From Flexilinea sp. (lineage in GTDB: Bacteria; Chloroflexota; Anaerolineae; Anaerolineales; Anaerolineaceae), in assembly GCA_017432685.1 (NCBI GenBank), contig JAFRIR010000113.1, positions 23,673 through 87,672 of the forward strand: DNA of 64,000 bases, given 5' to 3'. The position numbers and the translations under genes are program-made. Below, piece by piece: positions 17,441-26,656 of this stretch. Within the stretch, counting starts at the first letter, position 1, and the number at the start of each line of letters is the position of its first letter. The notes below the pieces were generated by a model. That model did not search any database. It had not been told where the DNA came from and saw only the letters and a program-made list of their open reading frames with translations.

Positions 17441-18779
17441 GTCCTTTACCTCCTAACAATCGAGACCCTGCATTTCTAATGCTATAAAGAAGTTTATCAC
17501 AAATTTGCGCTATTTTGTTTCTGTAATTTACGAAATAGACCTTCAACGGCAAAGGTTCTTCAACGGTTTCAATATCCGCCCACGGATCTTCATCCTGGAG
17601 CTTTTTTATAATATAACGCATCATAAGTTTCAAAGTCGCCACAATGGGAGCTGAGAGAAATATTCCCAGAAAACCCATAGTTCTGCCGCAAACCAATGCG
17701 GAAACCAACACAGCTGCCGGATGAATTTTCAGCGTGTCTGCCAGGAATTTTGGCTGTATGAACCCATCCATGAACTTATCAAGCAAAAATGAAATAAGGA
17801 CCACCATTATTGTATAAGGCAGCGGCTGCATCCCGAACAAGCCTGGATCCTGAAACAACGCAACCAACGCAACAGCAGCCCAGGCGAAAAAGGATCCTAT
17901 ATAGGGGATCATACGGGTCAATGCTACTGTAAGCGCTAAAACAAACGCATACCGCACTCCTAATATGACATAAAGGAAAGAGTAAACCACCAGTGCAATC
18001 AACAGCAACATTGCCTGCCCCCACAAAAACCTGCGCCAAATCAAAGACAAGTGATATCTTCCCATCTCAATGTCGTAATCATATCCCGGGATCTTGATCA
18101 TTTTCGGTGCATCATCATTTTTCTTCGCCTCCCATACAATAAAAAAGGAGAAACCAAAGATAAAGAAAAACCAACCAATTTTTGAAGAAAAACTCTGGAG
18201 AAAAGAAAGCACACCGCTTCCTATACTCTGCATAATCTTCTCTAATTGCTGGTTTAACTCTGAGTTCTGTGAAATACCGACAATTTGAAGGAAATATCTC
18301 CCCGCGAAGGTGTTTTCGCCGCCCAGGAGTTCAAGCACCATGTCCGGCAGGTTATCGACAGAACTGTCGATCGTGTCAAACAAATTCATCACCTGGCCGT
18401 AAATAGAAAAACCACCGGCAGCCAGAATACCCATAGCAACGATCAAGAATATACCAAAAACAATGATGACAGCAGCTTTATGTGAAATATGCCATTTATC
18501 CTGAATCGAGAATACGATAGGCTTAAGATAAAAAACCATCAAACAGGATAAAATCAAAGGAATGATCATGTTCCTTAGAAAGAACAGACAGAGCAATCCG
18601 AGAATCATCAAGCTGGTAATTACTGTCTTTTTGACATTTTTCGTCCATAATGGCGATTTGCTCGGGTCTTCCTGTTCTTTTTCATCATCAGACGGAATGA
18701 AAACGACCGGCATACGATCAGCCGGTCTGTTCTTATTTATCGCATTAGACAATCGGTTAAATATATCTTCTACATTCAT
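17421..18779 (-). CDS. AI-2E family (UPF0118) transporter
   Basis: A 452-aa membrane protein. After a polar N-terminus (~45 residues) there are two close hydrophobic segments (VITSLMILGLLCLFFLRN, MIIPLILSCLMVFYL), then the family's large periplasmic part, and a C-terminal bundle with the conserved LTRMIPYIGSFFAW and the segment ending FLGIFLSAPIVATLK. The family includes the AI-2 exporter TqsA, PerM and Na+/H+ antiporters; the substrate cannot be told from sequence. It overlaps the downstream 114-aa gene by 20 bp. Confidence 0.88.
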   Translation of the reverse strand: MNVEDIFNRLSNAINKNRPADRMPVVFIPSDDEKEQEDPSKSPLWTKNVKKTVITSLMILGLLCLFFLRNMIIPLILSCLMVFYLKPIVFSIQDKWHISHKAAVIIVFGIFLIVAMGILAAGGFSIYGQVMNLFDTIDSSVDNLPDMVLELLGGENTFAGRYFLQIVGISQNSELNQQLEKIMQSIGSGVLSFLQSFSSKIGWFFFIFGFSFFIVWEAKKNDDAPKMIKIPGYDYDIEMGRYHLSLIWRRFLWGQAMLLLIALVVYSFLYVILGVRYAFVLALTVALTRMIPYIGSFFAWAAVALVALFQDPGLFGMQPLPYTIMVVLISFLLDKFMDGFIQPKFLADTLKIHPAAVLVSALVCGRTMGFLGIFLSAPIVATLKLMMRYIIKKLQDEDPWADIETVEEPLPLKVYFVNYRNKIAQICDKLLYSIRNAGSRLLGGKGHGSNGF

Positions 18780-18800
18780 AAAACCATAATCATATATTTA

Positions 18801-20579
18801 TCAACGCACATAATTTGCGCAGGTATCTGCATCCCACAAGAACGGGAAGACGTCACACCATAGTCGATTATGATCCACATAAAAGATGAAAGCACTAATA
18901 AGAATCAATACCAGGAGCACAATGCCCAAAGTGATAAACAGCTTCTTATTGCTTTTCTTCTTTCCACTTTTTTCAACAGGTTGGTTCTGGTTCTGCTGCT
19001 CCATATTTTGCTGCTGTGCAAATGGATTATTTCCGTAAGGCATTTGCTGCTGACCATAAGGGGTATTTCCGTAACCCATCGGAGGCTGCTGTCCCATCAT
19101 TTGTTGTCCATAGGGATCATTTCCGTAACCCATCGGAGGCTGCTGTCCCATCATTTGTTGTCCATAGGGATCATTTCCGTAACCCATCGGAGGCTGCTGT
19201 CCCATCATTTGCTGTCCATAGGAATCATTTCCGTACCCCATCGGAGGCTGCTGACCCATCATCTGTTGAGAATAGGGATCATTTCCGTACCCCATCGGAG
19301 GCTGCTGACCCATCATCTGTTGAGAATAGGGATCATTTCCGTAACCCATCTGAGACTGCTGCCCCATCATTTGCTGTCCATAGGGATCATTTCCGTACCC
19401 CATCGGAGGCTGCTGCCCTATCATCTGTTGAGAAGAGGGATCATTTCCGTACCCCATCGGAGGCTGCTGTCCCATCATCTGTTGAGAAGAGGGATCATTT
19501 CCGTAACCCATCTGCGGTTGCTGTCCCATCATCTGTTGAGGATAGGGATTATTTCCGTAACCCATCGGGGGTTGCTGCCCCATCATCTGCTGGGAATAGG
19601 GATCATTACCGATCCCTATCTGGGATTGTTGGCCCATCTGTTGTGAATAGGGATTATTTCCCAGGCCAATCTGTCCTTGTCCATAAGCCACCGGCTGTCC
19701 CACAAAAGGCTGCTGGCCATAGGGCATTTGCTGTCCCATTCCACCCTGTTGACTATAAGACTGAGATTGTTCAGCAAATGATGGCTGAGCGTTCTGCAAC
19801 TCATTACCATTAGGAGTTTGCTGCTGGGATATTGGATTTGCGCCCACAGAGACGGATTGTTCGGAATTATTTTCAGCTGGTGCCTGGGAAACCGCGTCAG
19901 TTGAAGATGCCGCCTGGGCACTGAATCCGTCAGCAGGAGCAGGAACGCTGTTTGATTGCATCGGATTTGCAGTGTTCATTCCATTTGCATCAAATTGACC
20001 GAATGTACCGGGCTGGTTATAGCCGTATGGTATTTGTCCCTGGTTTACCGGCGGCATACCATAATTATATGCCTGGTTAAAACCGTAATTGTCAGTTCCC
20101 TGCGGTGGGATCTGCCCGGCATTTGCAGCAAAACCATTCATTGCGCCATTATTAGGAAAATTGTTATTATCATTACTCATAGGATTTCCTTGCTTCTTTT
20201 CGAAATTATATGAATCCGGCGCATTTCCAGCCGGTATAGCAGAACCACTCCATTGGCTTCCGGCATCAAAGCCTGCAACCTTTTGAAAAACCAGCATCAC
20301 GTCTCCACCTAAACCAATCACATCATTTTCAGATAATTGAACAGGTGCAGAAATTTGAATATTGTTGACGATCGTTCCATTGGTTGAATTATTATCAACC
20401 AAAACTACAGCTCCGTTTTGCTGAACATATAAAAATACATGAATTCTTGAAACAGAATTTTCAGTCAAGACAATATCACAGGAACTGTCCCTTCCGATTT
20501 TCGTTTCTTCTTTTGTAATCGGAAAAACTTTTCCTGTAAGTGAGCCGGAATAAAAACAAAGCTGATATTGTGTATTCAT
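18801..20579 (-). CDS. FHA-domain protein with PQ-rich 18-residue repeats and C-terminal membrane anchor
   Basis: A 592-aa protein from ATG 20579 (GGGA upstream; the TTG two codons earlier is less likely). Residues ~1-95 are an FHA domain (TKIGRDSSCDIVLTENSVSR, IHVFL and NNSTNGTIVNN), which binds phosphothreonine. A long disordered Gln/Asn/Pro/Gly-rich region includes ten units of GYGNDPYGQQMMGQQPPM-type sequence encoded by a 54-bp minisatellite. Near the C-terminus is a Lys stretch and one transmembrane helix, followed by a short tail. It probably recruits phosphorylated partners at the membrane; no Ser/Thr kinase gene is in the window. Confidence 0.85.
   Translation of the reverse strand: MNTQYQLCFYSGSLTGKVFPITKEETKIGRDSSCDIVLTENSVSRIHVFLYVQQNGAVVLVDNNSTNGTIVNNIQISAPVQLSENDVIGLGGDVMLVFQKVAGFDAGSQWSGSAIPAGNAPDSYNFEKKQGNPMSNDNNNFPNNGAMNGFAANAGQIPPQGTDNYGFNQAYNYGMPPVNQGQIPYGYNQPGTFGQFDANGMNTANPMQSNSVPAPADGFSAQAASSTDAVSQAPAENNSEQSVSVGANPISQQQTPNGNELQNAQPSFAEQSQSYSQQGGMGQQMPYGQQPFVGQPVAYGQGQIGLGNNPYSQQMGQQSQIGIGNDPYSQQMMGQQPPMGYGNNPYPQQMMGQQPQMGYGNDPSSQQMMGQQPPMGYGNDPSSQQMIGQQPPMGYGNDPYGQQMMGQQSQMGYGNDPYSQQMMGQQPPMGYGNDPYSQQMMGQQPPMGYGNDSYGQQMMGQQPPMGYGNDPYGQQMMGQQPPMGYGNDPYGQQMMGQQPPMGYGNTPYGQQQMPYGNNPFAQQQNMEQQNQNQPVEKSGKKKSNKKLFITLGIVLLVLILISAFIFYVDHNRLWCDVFPFLWDADTCANYVR
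19077..19616 (-). repeat. 54-bp in-frame minisatellite (10 units) in the FHA gene
   Basis: Ten tandem 54-bp units, each coding 18 residues of the form GYGN(D/N)(P/S)xxQQM(M/I)GQQ(P/S)(P/Q)M, with partial units on both sides. Units 9 and 10 code identical residues, as do units 6 and 7, which points to recent slippage or unequal exchange. Copy number probably varies between strains. Confidence 0.92.
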
Positions 20580-20617
20580 TCTCAATCCCTTATTGGCTTT
20601 ATCAAGTCATCGATATC

Positions 20618-20626
20618 ATTATATCA
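20618..20626 (-). promoter_or_regulatory. Extended -10 promoter of the FHA gene
   Basis: TGATATAAT on the minus strand, about 38 nt before the ATG at 20579; transcription is expected near 20611. No clear -35. This is the same nonamer as at 12261 and 44470. Confidence 0.5.
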
Positions 20627-20760
20627 TGCAGAATAATTAAATCAAGTTATTTCAAATGATAAAAAGACATTTTCTCCGGAATATTTATATTCCGATCTAA
20701 AATCAACCATCATATATATAATATCACACTTTTTATAGCCTCAGGGTTATTCATAAAAAT

Positions 20761-20789
20761 AAAGCCTGCATACAGACGGCGCAGGCTTT
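20761..20789 (-). terminator. Terminator of the hydABC operon
   Basis: Stem AAAGCCTGC (20761-20769) pairs with GCAGGCTTT (20781-20789); reading the minus strand it is followed by ATTTTTATG. It lies 23 bp after the hydA stop. Confidence 0.7.
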
Positions 20790-20811
20790 ATCATTATTGA
20801 TTTCAGAAATC

Positions 20812-22587
20812 TCAGTCGTTGAATCCAACACGAGCCGCATAGCTCGTATGCAGAAGTTCGTGGGCTTTATGAGAATTCGGTTCTCCGAGATATTTTTCGT
20901 ACAGTTCAACAATCTGCGGATTGTTATGGGACTGACGAACTGTCTGACGCTCATCTTCGGAGTAAAGGGCTTTCGCACGCTTTTCCTTATAGGTGTCGAT
21001 GATATTGTCATCTTCCTCAGGCAGGAAGCATTCACGGACATACGGCTGGCCGCCGCCGTTGATACAACCGCCCGGGCAGCCCATGATCTCAATGAACTGA
21101 TACTTGGAGGTACCGTTGCGGATCTCATCCAGCAGAACCTTCGCGGACTTCATTCCGGAAGCAATGGCAACATTAACTTTAGTGCCGTCGATATCGATCA
21201 CAGCTTCGCGGATCCCGGCATCATGACCGCGGACTTCCGTGAATTCGATCTTATCATATTCTTTACCGGTCAGCTTGAAGTAAACGGTACGAAGCGCCGC
21301 TTCCATCACACCACCGGTCACACCGAAAATCACACCGGCACCGGAGTAGTCGCCCATAATATCCTGATCCCAGTCTTCATCGGGCAGGCGGTTGTAAATG
21401 ATACCGGAGCGTTTGATCATCTTCGCGAGTTCGCGGGTGGTGATAACAGCGTCTACATCTTCAATGCCGTTGACCTTGAGCTGTTCACGCTTGTTTTCAA
21501 ACTTCTTCGCAATACAGGGCATAACGGAAACAACGAAGACATCCTTTGGATCATATCCATGCTGTTCAGCCCAGTAGGACTTGATGATGGCGCCCTGCAT
21601 CTGGTGCGGGGATTTGCAGCTGGAAAGATGATCCAACAGATCGCCGTAGTTATATTCGGCATAATTGATCCAGCCCGGGGAGCAGGAGGTGATCATCGGC
21701 AGCACACCGTTGTTGGTCAGACGGTGCAGCAGTTCGGTGCCTTCTTCCATGATGGTCAGGTCTGCACCGAAATTGACATCGTAGATCTTTTCGAAACCCA
21801 GGCGGCGCAAGGCTGCGATCATCTTGCCGGTGGTCGGAGTGCCGATCTTGTAACCGAATTCTTCACCAATCGCGGCACGCACAGCCGGAGCTACCTGGCA
21901 GACAACATGTTTGCCTGCTTTCACAGCTTCATCAACCTTATCGATTTCAGATTTTTCCATCAGAGCGCCGGTCGGGCAGACATTGACACACTGACCGCAC
22001 TGGATACAAGGAGAATTGGCAAAACTGCGGTTTTCAGCCGGAGAAACAATGGTCTTGAACCCACGATTTTCAAAACCGAGGATGCCGAGGCCGTGAGCAT
22101 TGGAACAGCGAGCAATGCACCTTCCGCAGAGGATACACTTGGAGGTATCACGAACCAGCGCAGGAGCCAGTTCATCAAGTGTCGTTGCTGATTTCACGCC
22201 TTTATAAGCGTCTTCACGTGCACCGACGAGCTGTGCAACATGCAGCAGTTCACAGTGACCGTTCTTACCGCACTGCTGGCAGTTTACATTATGGTTGGAC
22301 AAAAGCAGTTCAACGCTTCTTCTTCTGGCCTGAACAGACTTCGGATCAGAGATACGAATCTCCATTCCTTCGCTGATCGGGAAAACACAGCTTGCGACAA
22401 GTCCGCGGGCGCCGCCGCCGGTTGCAGCGACAAGGCAGACACGGCAGGATCCCTGGTTGCATTCACCATGATTAAAGGTGCACAGAGAGGGAATCTCATA
22501 GCCGCACTTTTTTGCAGCTTCAAGAACTGTAAGACCGGCTTCTACCTGGTAGGGCTGGCCTTCGATCTTAATATTTACTAATGACAT
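20812..22587 (-). CDS. hydA: [FeFe]-hydrogenase catalytic subunit HydA (NAD-linked, multimeric type)
   Basis: A 591-aa protein. The N-terminus has a plant-type [2Fe-2S] ferredoxin fold (CGYEIPSLC, then CNQGSCRVC), followed by the His-Cys [4Fe-4S] region (HNVNCQQCGKNGHCELL) and two [4Fe-4S] motifs (CILCGRCIARC, CIQCGQCVNVCPTG). The H-cluster domain has all three signatures: TSCSPGW (~299), MPCIAKK (~355) and GCPGGCINGG (~500). This layout fits trimeric HydABC enzymes that couple H2 to NAD(H) and ferredoxin by electron bifurcation. The extra C-terminal [2Fe-2S] domain of the Thermotoga enzyme is absent. A Shine-Dalgarno (GGGAGGA) precedes the ATG. Confidence 0.96.
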   Translation of the reverse strand: MSLVNIKIEGQPYQVEAGLTVLEAAKKCGYEIPSLCTFNHGECNQGSCRVCLVAATGGGARGLVASCVFPISEGMEIRISDPKSVQARRRSVELLLSNHNVNCQQCGKNGHCELLHVAQLVGAREDAYKGVKSATTLDELAPALVRDTSKCILCGRCIARCSNAHGLGILGFENRGFKTIVSPAENRSFANSPCIQCGQCVNVCPTGALMEKSEIDKVDEAVKAGKHVVCQVAPAVRAAIGEEFGYKIGTPTTGKMIAALRRLGFEKIYDVNFGADLTIMEEGTELLHRLTNNGVLPMITSCSPGWINYAEYNYGDLLDHLSSCKSPHQMQGAIIKSYWAEQHGYDPKDVFVVSVMPCIAKKFENKREQLKVNGIEDVDAVITTRELAKMIKRSGIIYNRLPDEDWDQDIMGDYSGAGVIFGVTGGVMEAALRTVYFKLTGKEYDKIEFTEVRGHDAGIREAVIDIDGTKVNVAIASGMKSAKVLLDEIRNGTSKYQFIEIMGCPGGCINGGGQPYVRECFLPEEDDNIIDTYKEKRAKALYSEDERQTVRQSHNNPQIVELYEKYLGEPNSHKAHELLHTSYAARVGFND

Positions 22588-22601
22588 GAATTTCCTCCCT
22601 C

Positions 22602-24488
22602 TTATTGTTTGCTGATCGCGCCGAACTTACAGGTAGCCATACAGGCACCGCACTTTACACAGGCAGTCGCATCGATCTTCATGGAAGCGAGCTTGTGCTT
22701 CGGAGCAATGTAATCCGTCCTTGTGATGCAGTTCGCCGGGCAGCCTTTTGCGCACATACCACAGCCAATACACTTTTCAGGATCGATCACATAGGACATC
22801 AGTTTCTTGCAGACATGAGCCGGGCATTTCTTGTCGACGATATGAGCGATATATTCGTCTTTGAAATGGGAAATCGTAGAGTTGATCGGATTTGCCGAAG
22901 TTTGTCCAAGCGCACACAGGGAATTTGTCTTCACGGTGTCGCTGAGCTCTTCCAGCTCTTCCAAATCATGCATGGTTCCTTTTCCTTCGCAAATGCGGGT
23001 CAGGATCTCCAGCATTCGTTTCGTACCGATACGGCAGGGAGTGCACTTACCGCAGGATTCGTCACAAATAAATTCCATATAGAATTTCGCGACGTCAACC
23101 ATACAGTTGTCTTCATCCATAACGATGGCGCCACCGGACCCCATCATAGAGCCTTTGGCAACCAGGTTATCGAAGTCGATCGGTTCATCCAGATATTCTT
23201 CGGTCAGACAACCACCGGAAGGGCCGCCGGTCTGAATGGCTTTGAATTTCTTGTCATTCGGGATACCACCGCCGATATCATAAATCAGTTCACGTAGTGT
23301 GGTTCCCATCGGAACTTCGACCAGACCGACATTATTGACTTTGCCACCGAGCGCGAATACCTTTGTCCCCTTGGATTTTTCTGTACCAACGGAAGCAAAT
23401 TCAGCAGCGCCGTTACGGAGAATATACGGAACACAGGCAAGGGTTTCCACATTGTTCACGCAGGTCGGTTTGTCCCACAGACCCTTGACAGCCGGGAACG
23501 GCGGACGCGGACGGGGCATACCACGTTTCCCCTGGATTGAGTTCAGCAGAGCTGTTTCTTCACCGCAGACAAAAGCACCGGCGCCAAGACGCAGGTGGCA
23601 GCGGAAGCTGAAGCCTGATCCAAAGATATTGTCACCGAGAAGACCCATTTCTTCGGCTTCCTTCATGGCAATGCGCAGACGCTTCACAGCGATCGGGTAT
23701 TCAGCGCGGACATAGAAGTAACCGTTGTGGGCGCCGAAAGCATAACCGGCAATGACCATACCTTCAATGACAGCCAGCGGGTTACCTTCAAGGATGGAAC
23801 GGTCCATGAACGCACCCGGGTCCCCTTCATCGCCGTTGCAGACGATATATTTGTCTTCGCTTTCTACGTTCTTCGCGAACTGCCATTTACGGCCGGTCGG
23901 GAACCCCGCACCGCCGCGGCCGCGAAGGCCGGAGGCCAGAACTTCGTCAATGACTTCCTGCGGATCCATGCTCAATGCACGGCGCAGCCCCTGGAAACCG
24001 CCCATACCGAGAGCTTCATTGATGTCTTCAGGATTAATGACACCACAGCCATGGAGGGCAATGCGTTTTTGTTTTTTGTAGAAGTTGATGTTATCCTGTT
24101 TGATGACCTTTTCATGTGTTGCAGGATCAACATAAAGCAGGCGTTCGACAACTTCACCGCCGATGATATCTTTCTCGACAATCTCTTCAACGTCTTCAAT
24201 CTTGACCAAACGATAAAGTGTATCTTCCGGATAGATCTTCACGAACGGTCCCTGAGAGCAGAAACCGAAGCAGCCAACGAGATTGACAGTGGCTTTGTCG
24301 GCAACGCCGCGGGCAGCCAGAACTTCGTCAAATTTCGCTTTGATCTGATCAGAATGGCTGCTCAGACAACCGGTACCACCGCACAGGACGATATGGCGTT
24401 TGCCGTCAAGACCCTTGATCTTTTCATCGAGAGACTTGGTGCAGGATTCGATTTTCGCATTGAGAGCTTCAACAGATGTAATCTTCAT
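22602..24488 (-). CDS. hydB: NADH-binding subunit HydB (NuoF-like) of the [FeFe]-hydrogenase
   Basis: A 628-aa protein with three parts. A thioredoxin-like [2Fe-2S] domain comes first (LCGGTGCLSS and VGCFGFC, about residues 35-80). The NuoF core follows, with FMN/NADH motifs (GRGGAGFPTGRKWQF, the CNGDEGDPGAFMDR segment) and the [4Fe-4S] site CGKCTPCRIG. A C-terminal 2x[4Fe-4S] ferredoxin carries CIGCGMCAKGCP and CVKCGACMATC. It oxidises or reduces NAD(H) and holds the flavin of the bifurcating complex. Its ATG overlaps the hydC stop by 4 bp (ATGA), and hydA follows by 14 bp. Confidence 0.96.
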   Translation of the reverse strand: MKITSVEALNAKIESCTKSLDEKIKGLDGKRHIVLCGGTGCLSSHSDQIKAKFDEVLAARGVADKATVNLVGCFGFCSQGPFVKIYPEDTLYRLVKIEDVEEIVEKDIIGGEVVERLLYVDPATHEKVIKQDNINFYKKQKRIALHGCGVINPEDINEALGMGGFQGLRRALSMDPQEVIDEVLASGLRGRGGAGFPTGRKWQFAKNVESEDKYIVCNGDEGDPGAFMDRSILEGNPLAVIEGMVIAGYAFGAHNGYFYVRAEYPIAVKRLRIAMKEAEEMGLLGDNIFGSGFSFRCHLRLGAGAFVCGEETALLNSIQGKRGMPRPRPPFPAVKGLWDKPTCVNNVETLACVPYILRNGAAEFASVGTEKSKGTKVFALGGKVNNVGLVEVPMGTTLRELIYDIGGGIPNDKKFKAIQTGGPSGGCLTEEYLDEPIDFDNLVAKGSMMGSGGAIVMDEDNCMVDVAKFYMEFICDESCGKCTPCRIGTKRMLEILTRICEGKGTMHDLEELEELSDTVKTNSLCALGQTSANPINSTISHFKDEYIAHIVDKKCPAHVCKKLMSYVIDPEKCIGCGMCAKGCPANCITRTDYIAPKHKLASMKIDATACVKCGACMATCKFGAISKQ

Positions 24489-24976
24489 GCCTCTGCTCCT
24501 TCCTTTGCCTTATATTCAGCAATGACAGCGGGAACCTTGTCAACGCTCATCTTGGGGTAAACAGTTCCGTTGATACTGACTGCCGGTGCAATACCGCAGG
24601 CGCCAATGCAGCGAAGTGCGTCAAGTGTAAAGAGACCATCTTCTGAAGTCTCACCCGGATTAATTTTGAGGATCTCCGAGAACTTGTCGATGACTTGCTG
24701 AGCGCCTTTAACGTAACAAGCAGTACCGAGGCAGCATCCAATGACATATTTGCCTTTGGGTGTTAAAGAGAAGAACGAATAGAAAGTTACAACACCATAA
24801 ATTTCCGCAACAGAAATGTTCGTTTCTTTGGAAACGATTTCCTGCACTTCCAATGGAATGTAACCATATTCGTTCTGAATATCACTCAGGATCATCATGA
24901 GGGGTGTGTTCTCATTGTCATAGCGATGACAGATCTCAGTGATAGTCTGTACAGCACTTTCGCTTAGTTTGGCCAT
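24485..24976 (-). CDS. hydC: HydC (NuoE-like) [2Fe-2S] subunit
   Basis: A 163-aa protein. ATG 24976 is chosen because GGAGA lies about 10 nt upstream; earlier in-frame ATGs at 24985 and 25003 lack proper spacing. The helical N-terminus (ENTPLMMILSDIQNEYGYIP) and the thioredoxin-like [2Fe-2S] fold with CLGTACYVKG and ALRCIGACGIAP are diagnostic of NuoE/HydC. It is the first gene of hydC-hydB-hydA and passes electrons between HydB and the rest of the complex. Confidence 0.95.
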   Translation of the reverse strand: MAKLSESAVQTITEICHRYDNENTPLMMILSDIQNEYGYIPLEVQEIVSKETNISVAEIYGVVTFYSFFSLTPKGKYVIGCCLGTACYVKGAQQVIDKFSEILKINPGETSEDGLFTLDALRCIGACGIAPAVSINGTVYPKMSVDKVPAVIAEYKAKEGAEA

Positions 24977-25008
24977 AAACACCATTTCTCCATTTCTTCT
25001 CATTTGTA

Positions 25009-25041
25009 TCGGAAAAATTCCGATTTAACAAATATATTATA
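25009..25041 (-). promoter_or_regulatory. hydCBA leader: -10 box plus short hairpin
   Basis: TATAAT (minus strand, 25036-25041) is followed by a perfect small hairpin ATCGGAA/TTCCGAT (25009-25025) in the untranslated leader. A single TTGTTAA, which equals one half of the redox-sensor Rex consensus, lies between them; without the second half I do not claim a Rex site. Confidence 0.35.
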
Positions 25042-25225
25042 CATCATTATTTACCCTTTTTTTGTATATCTTTATATTTAATTTCGGAAAAGGAAAGCAT
25101 AATTTTAACAGGATATTCGTCATATTTAACATGAGTCTGCCGAATTTTCTCATTATTTATGAACAAATTACGAGAAAAACAACCTGTTTAATGTCATATT
25201 CATGAAATCAGTTATAATTTCAGCC

Positions 25226-25254
25226 TTCACAAAATTTCAATTCTCGTGTAAACT
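25226..25254 (+). promoter_or_regulatory. Promoter of the 6S RNA gene
   Basis: TTCACA (25226-25231) and TAAACT (25249-25254) are separated by exactly 17 bp, placing the start of transcription about 25261, where the closing stem of 6S RNA begins. Confidence 0.7.
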
Positions 25255-25260
25255 AAAGGA

Positions 25261-25441
25261 AGCCCTGGTGTGTTCGCGAGTCTGCAGCATACGTTTTGAG
25301 CCAACACCTTAGAAATCGGAGTTCTTCTCGATTCACTGATAATGCGATAGGCCCCGGCCAAGGCAGCGTTAGTGCGGGGAACACCATCCTGCGTCTTGCA
25401 GGTTCAAAAACAATGCAGATAACGGCACTTTGGGGTGTTTT
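25261..25441 (+). ncRNA. ssrS: 6S RNA
   Basis: A ~180-nt RNA with the conserved 5' stretch TGTGTTCGCGAG followed by TTTTGAGCC, and near the 3' end GGTTCAAAAACAATGCAG then ACGGCACTT, both matching 6S RNA conserved positions. The ends pair over about 10 bp (CCCTGGTGTG with CACTTTGGGG), giving the closing stem. Between them lies a long irregular stem with an open middle that mimics a promoter bubble. 6S RNA binds sigma-70 RNA polymerase in stationary phase. The gene has its own promoter and ends in a T-run. It stands alone, converging with mrfB. Confidence 0.85.
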
Positions 25442-25465
25442 TTATTTAATCGAGGATTTGATGAA

Positions 25466-26656
25466 TCACTTCTGGGTCAACGCTTTTAATTTACCCAGCT
25501 TATCTATCCGTGACCATTTCCCGATGGTCTGATCTTCCTCAAGAAGTTTAATTGCAAGGCAGCGATACTCTTCAAACCGGTCTATATCTTTTGTTTTCAG
25601 ACAGATTTTCATCGCTTTTTCTGCTGAAGCATAATCGCCGCTTTCAACAAGATCGCTGTAAATCTCCAATGCTTTCTCTGCATTGCCCCGGTCCAGCATT
25701 TTTGCAGCCAAGGCTCTTTTTTCACGAACCGTTAGCCCTTCTGTAGAGACCAGGCTCCCATCACTAAATAAATCCATATTATGCCGTCTGACAGCAGTCT
25801 CTGAAACAGAGTGTTCTTTCCACAGAGAAGGATCTGATTCCGCCTGAATAACCAGATCGTTGAAATAAAGCAGAAAAGCCGAAAGGCTTACCACATCGAT
25901 CTGATTGTGATAAGCAACACCGGCAATGTGAGAAGCATCTCCGTCCCTCAGAAAATCGCGATAAAGTTCCGGAGCCAGATAACCTGGCACCTCCTCATCA
26001 CCCCGCTGCAGTTTCAGTACATAGTGTTCGATGTTGGAAAGCGGAACAGTGCCGAGCGCTTGTTTCCAATATCGCCTGGTCAGCTTCAACAGATCACAAT
26101 GGACGATCTCTTTGGTAAAATCCGGGAACATATGAAAATGAAGCCGGCTTTGAAGCATGGGTATGTCAAAACTTTTTCCGTTATAAGAAAGCAGGATCGG
26201 AAATTTGCTGAATATCAGCTCGGTCTGCCGCAAAAAAGCCCCTTCCGAGCTTAGATCAGGTAAAATCAGCTGATCAACAACATATTGATCGTTCTCAAAA
26301 TAACCAAGCCCCAGCATAAAAATAAAACTGCCGCTTCCGTTCGAAAGCCCTGACGTTTCCGTATCAAAAGCCAATGTATCTCTTTTGTCCGAAAGCTGCA
26401 TCTCTACCATGGAATCAAACAATGGTGATGACTTCAATTCCCCGGTCATTGCAACACGTCCATGCTTCTGTGAAAGCGGTTGTGTGAGCCTGTTGATAAA
26501 ACATAGACCGTGATCATTTTCGACAACAATGCCGTTCGGAAAAGTTTTGAGCAATGAATCCATCTGATCGGATGGCTTTTTTTCCTGCTGCTTCGGACCT
26601 TCCGGCATACCTTTTGAAACGCCGAGAGCCTTCAACCGGGAAAGGATATCACTCAT
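25466..26656 (-). CDS. mrfB: MrfB/YprB-like DEDD exonuclease
   Basis: A 396-aa protein. ATG 26656 is chosen since GGGGGA precedes it and it overlaps the helicase stop by 8 bp; the longer frame is only the helicase's overlap. An RNase H-like exonuclease domain is visible with DEDD-type residues: FDTETSG, LSYNGKSFDIP and YHNQIDVVSL. The C-terminus (~310-396) is helical with TPR-like repeats (MLDRGNAEKALEIYSDLVESG). In B. subtilis MrfA and MrfB remove mitomycin-C adducts independently of UvrABC; the adjacent helicase supports the same pair here. Confidence 0.88.
   Translation of the reverse strand: MSDILSRLKALGVSKGMPEGPKQQEKKPSDQMDSLLKTFPNGIVVENDHGLCFINRLTQPLSQKHGRVAMTGELKSSPLFDSMVEMQLSDKRDTLAFDTETSGLSNGSGSFIFMLGLGYFENDQYVVDQLILPDLSSEGAFLRQTELIFSKFPILLSYNGKSFDIPMLQSRLHFHMFPDFTKEIVHCDLLKLTRRYWKQALGTVPLSNIEHYVLKLQRGDEEVPGYLAPELYRDFLRDGDASHIAGVAYHNQIDVVSLSAFLLYFNDLVIQAESDPSLWKEHSVSETAVRRHNMDLFSDGSLVSTEGLTVREKRALAAKMLDRGNAEKALEIYSDLVESGDYASAEKAMKICLKTKDIDRFEEYRCLAIKLLEEDQTIGKWSRIDKLGKLKALTQK

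Noticed and set aside
19077..19616. CRISPR-like periodic repeat
   Set aside because: Units are contiguous coding repeats without spacers.
18870..19813. Repeat-containing plus-strand frames opposite the FHA gene
   Set aside because: They are translations of the reverse complement of the 54-bp minisatellite; only the minus-strand frame has a domain (FHA) and a membrane anchor.
20797..22191. 464-aa open frame on the plus strand
   Set aside because: Antisense shadow of hydA, which has complete H-cluster motifs.
25004..25220. Rex operator upstream of hydCBA
   Set aside because: Only one TTGTTAA half-site is visible; no second half at the proper spacing.
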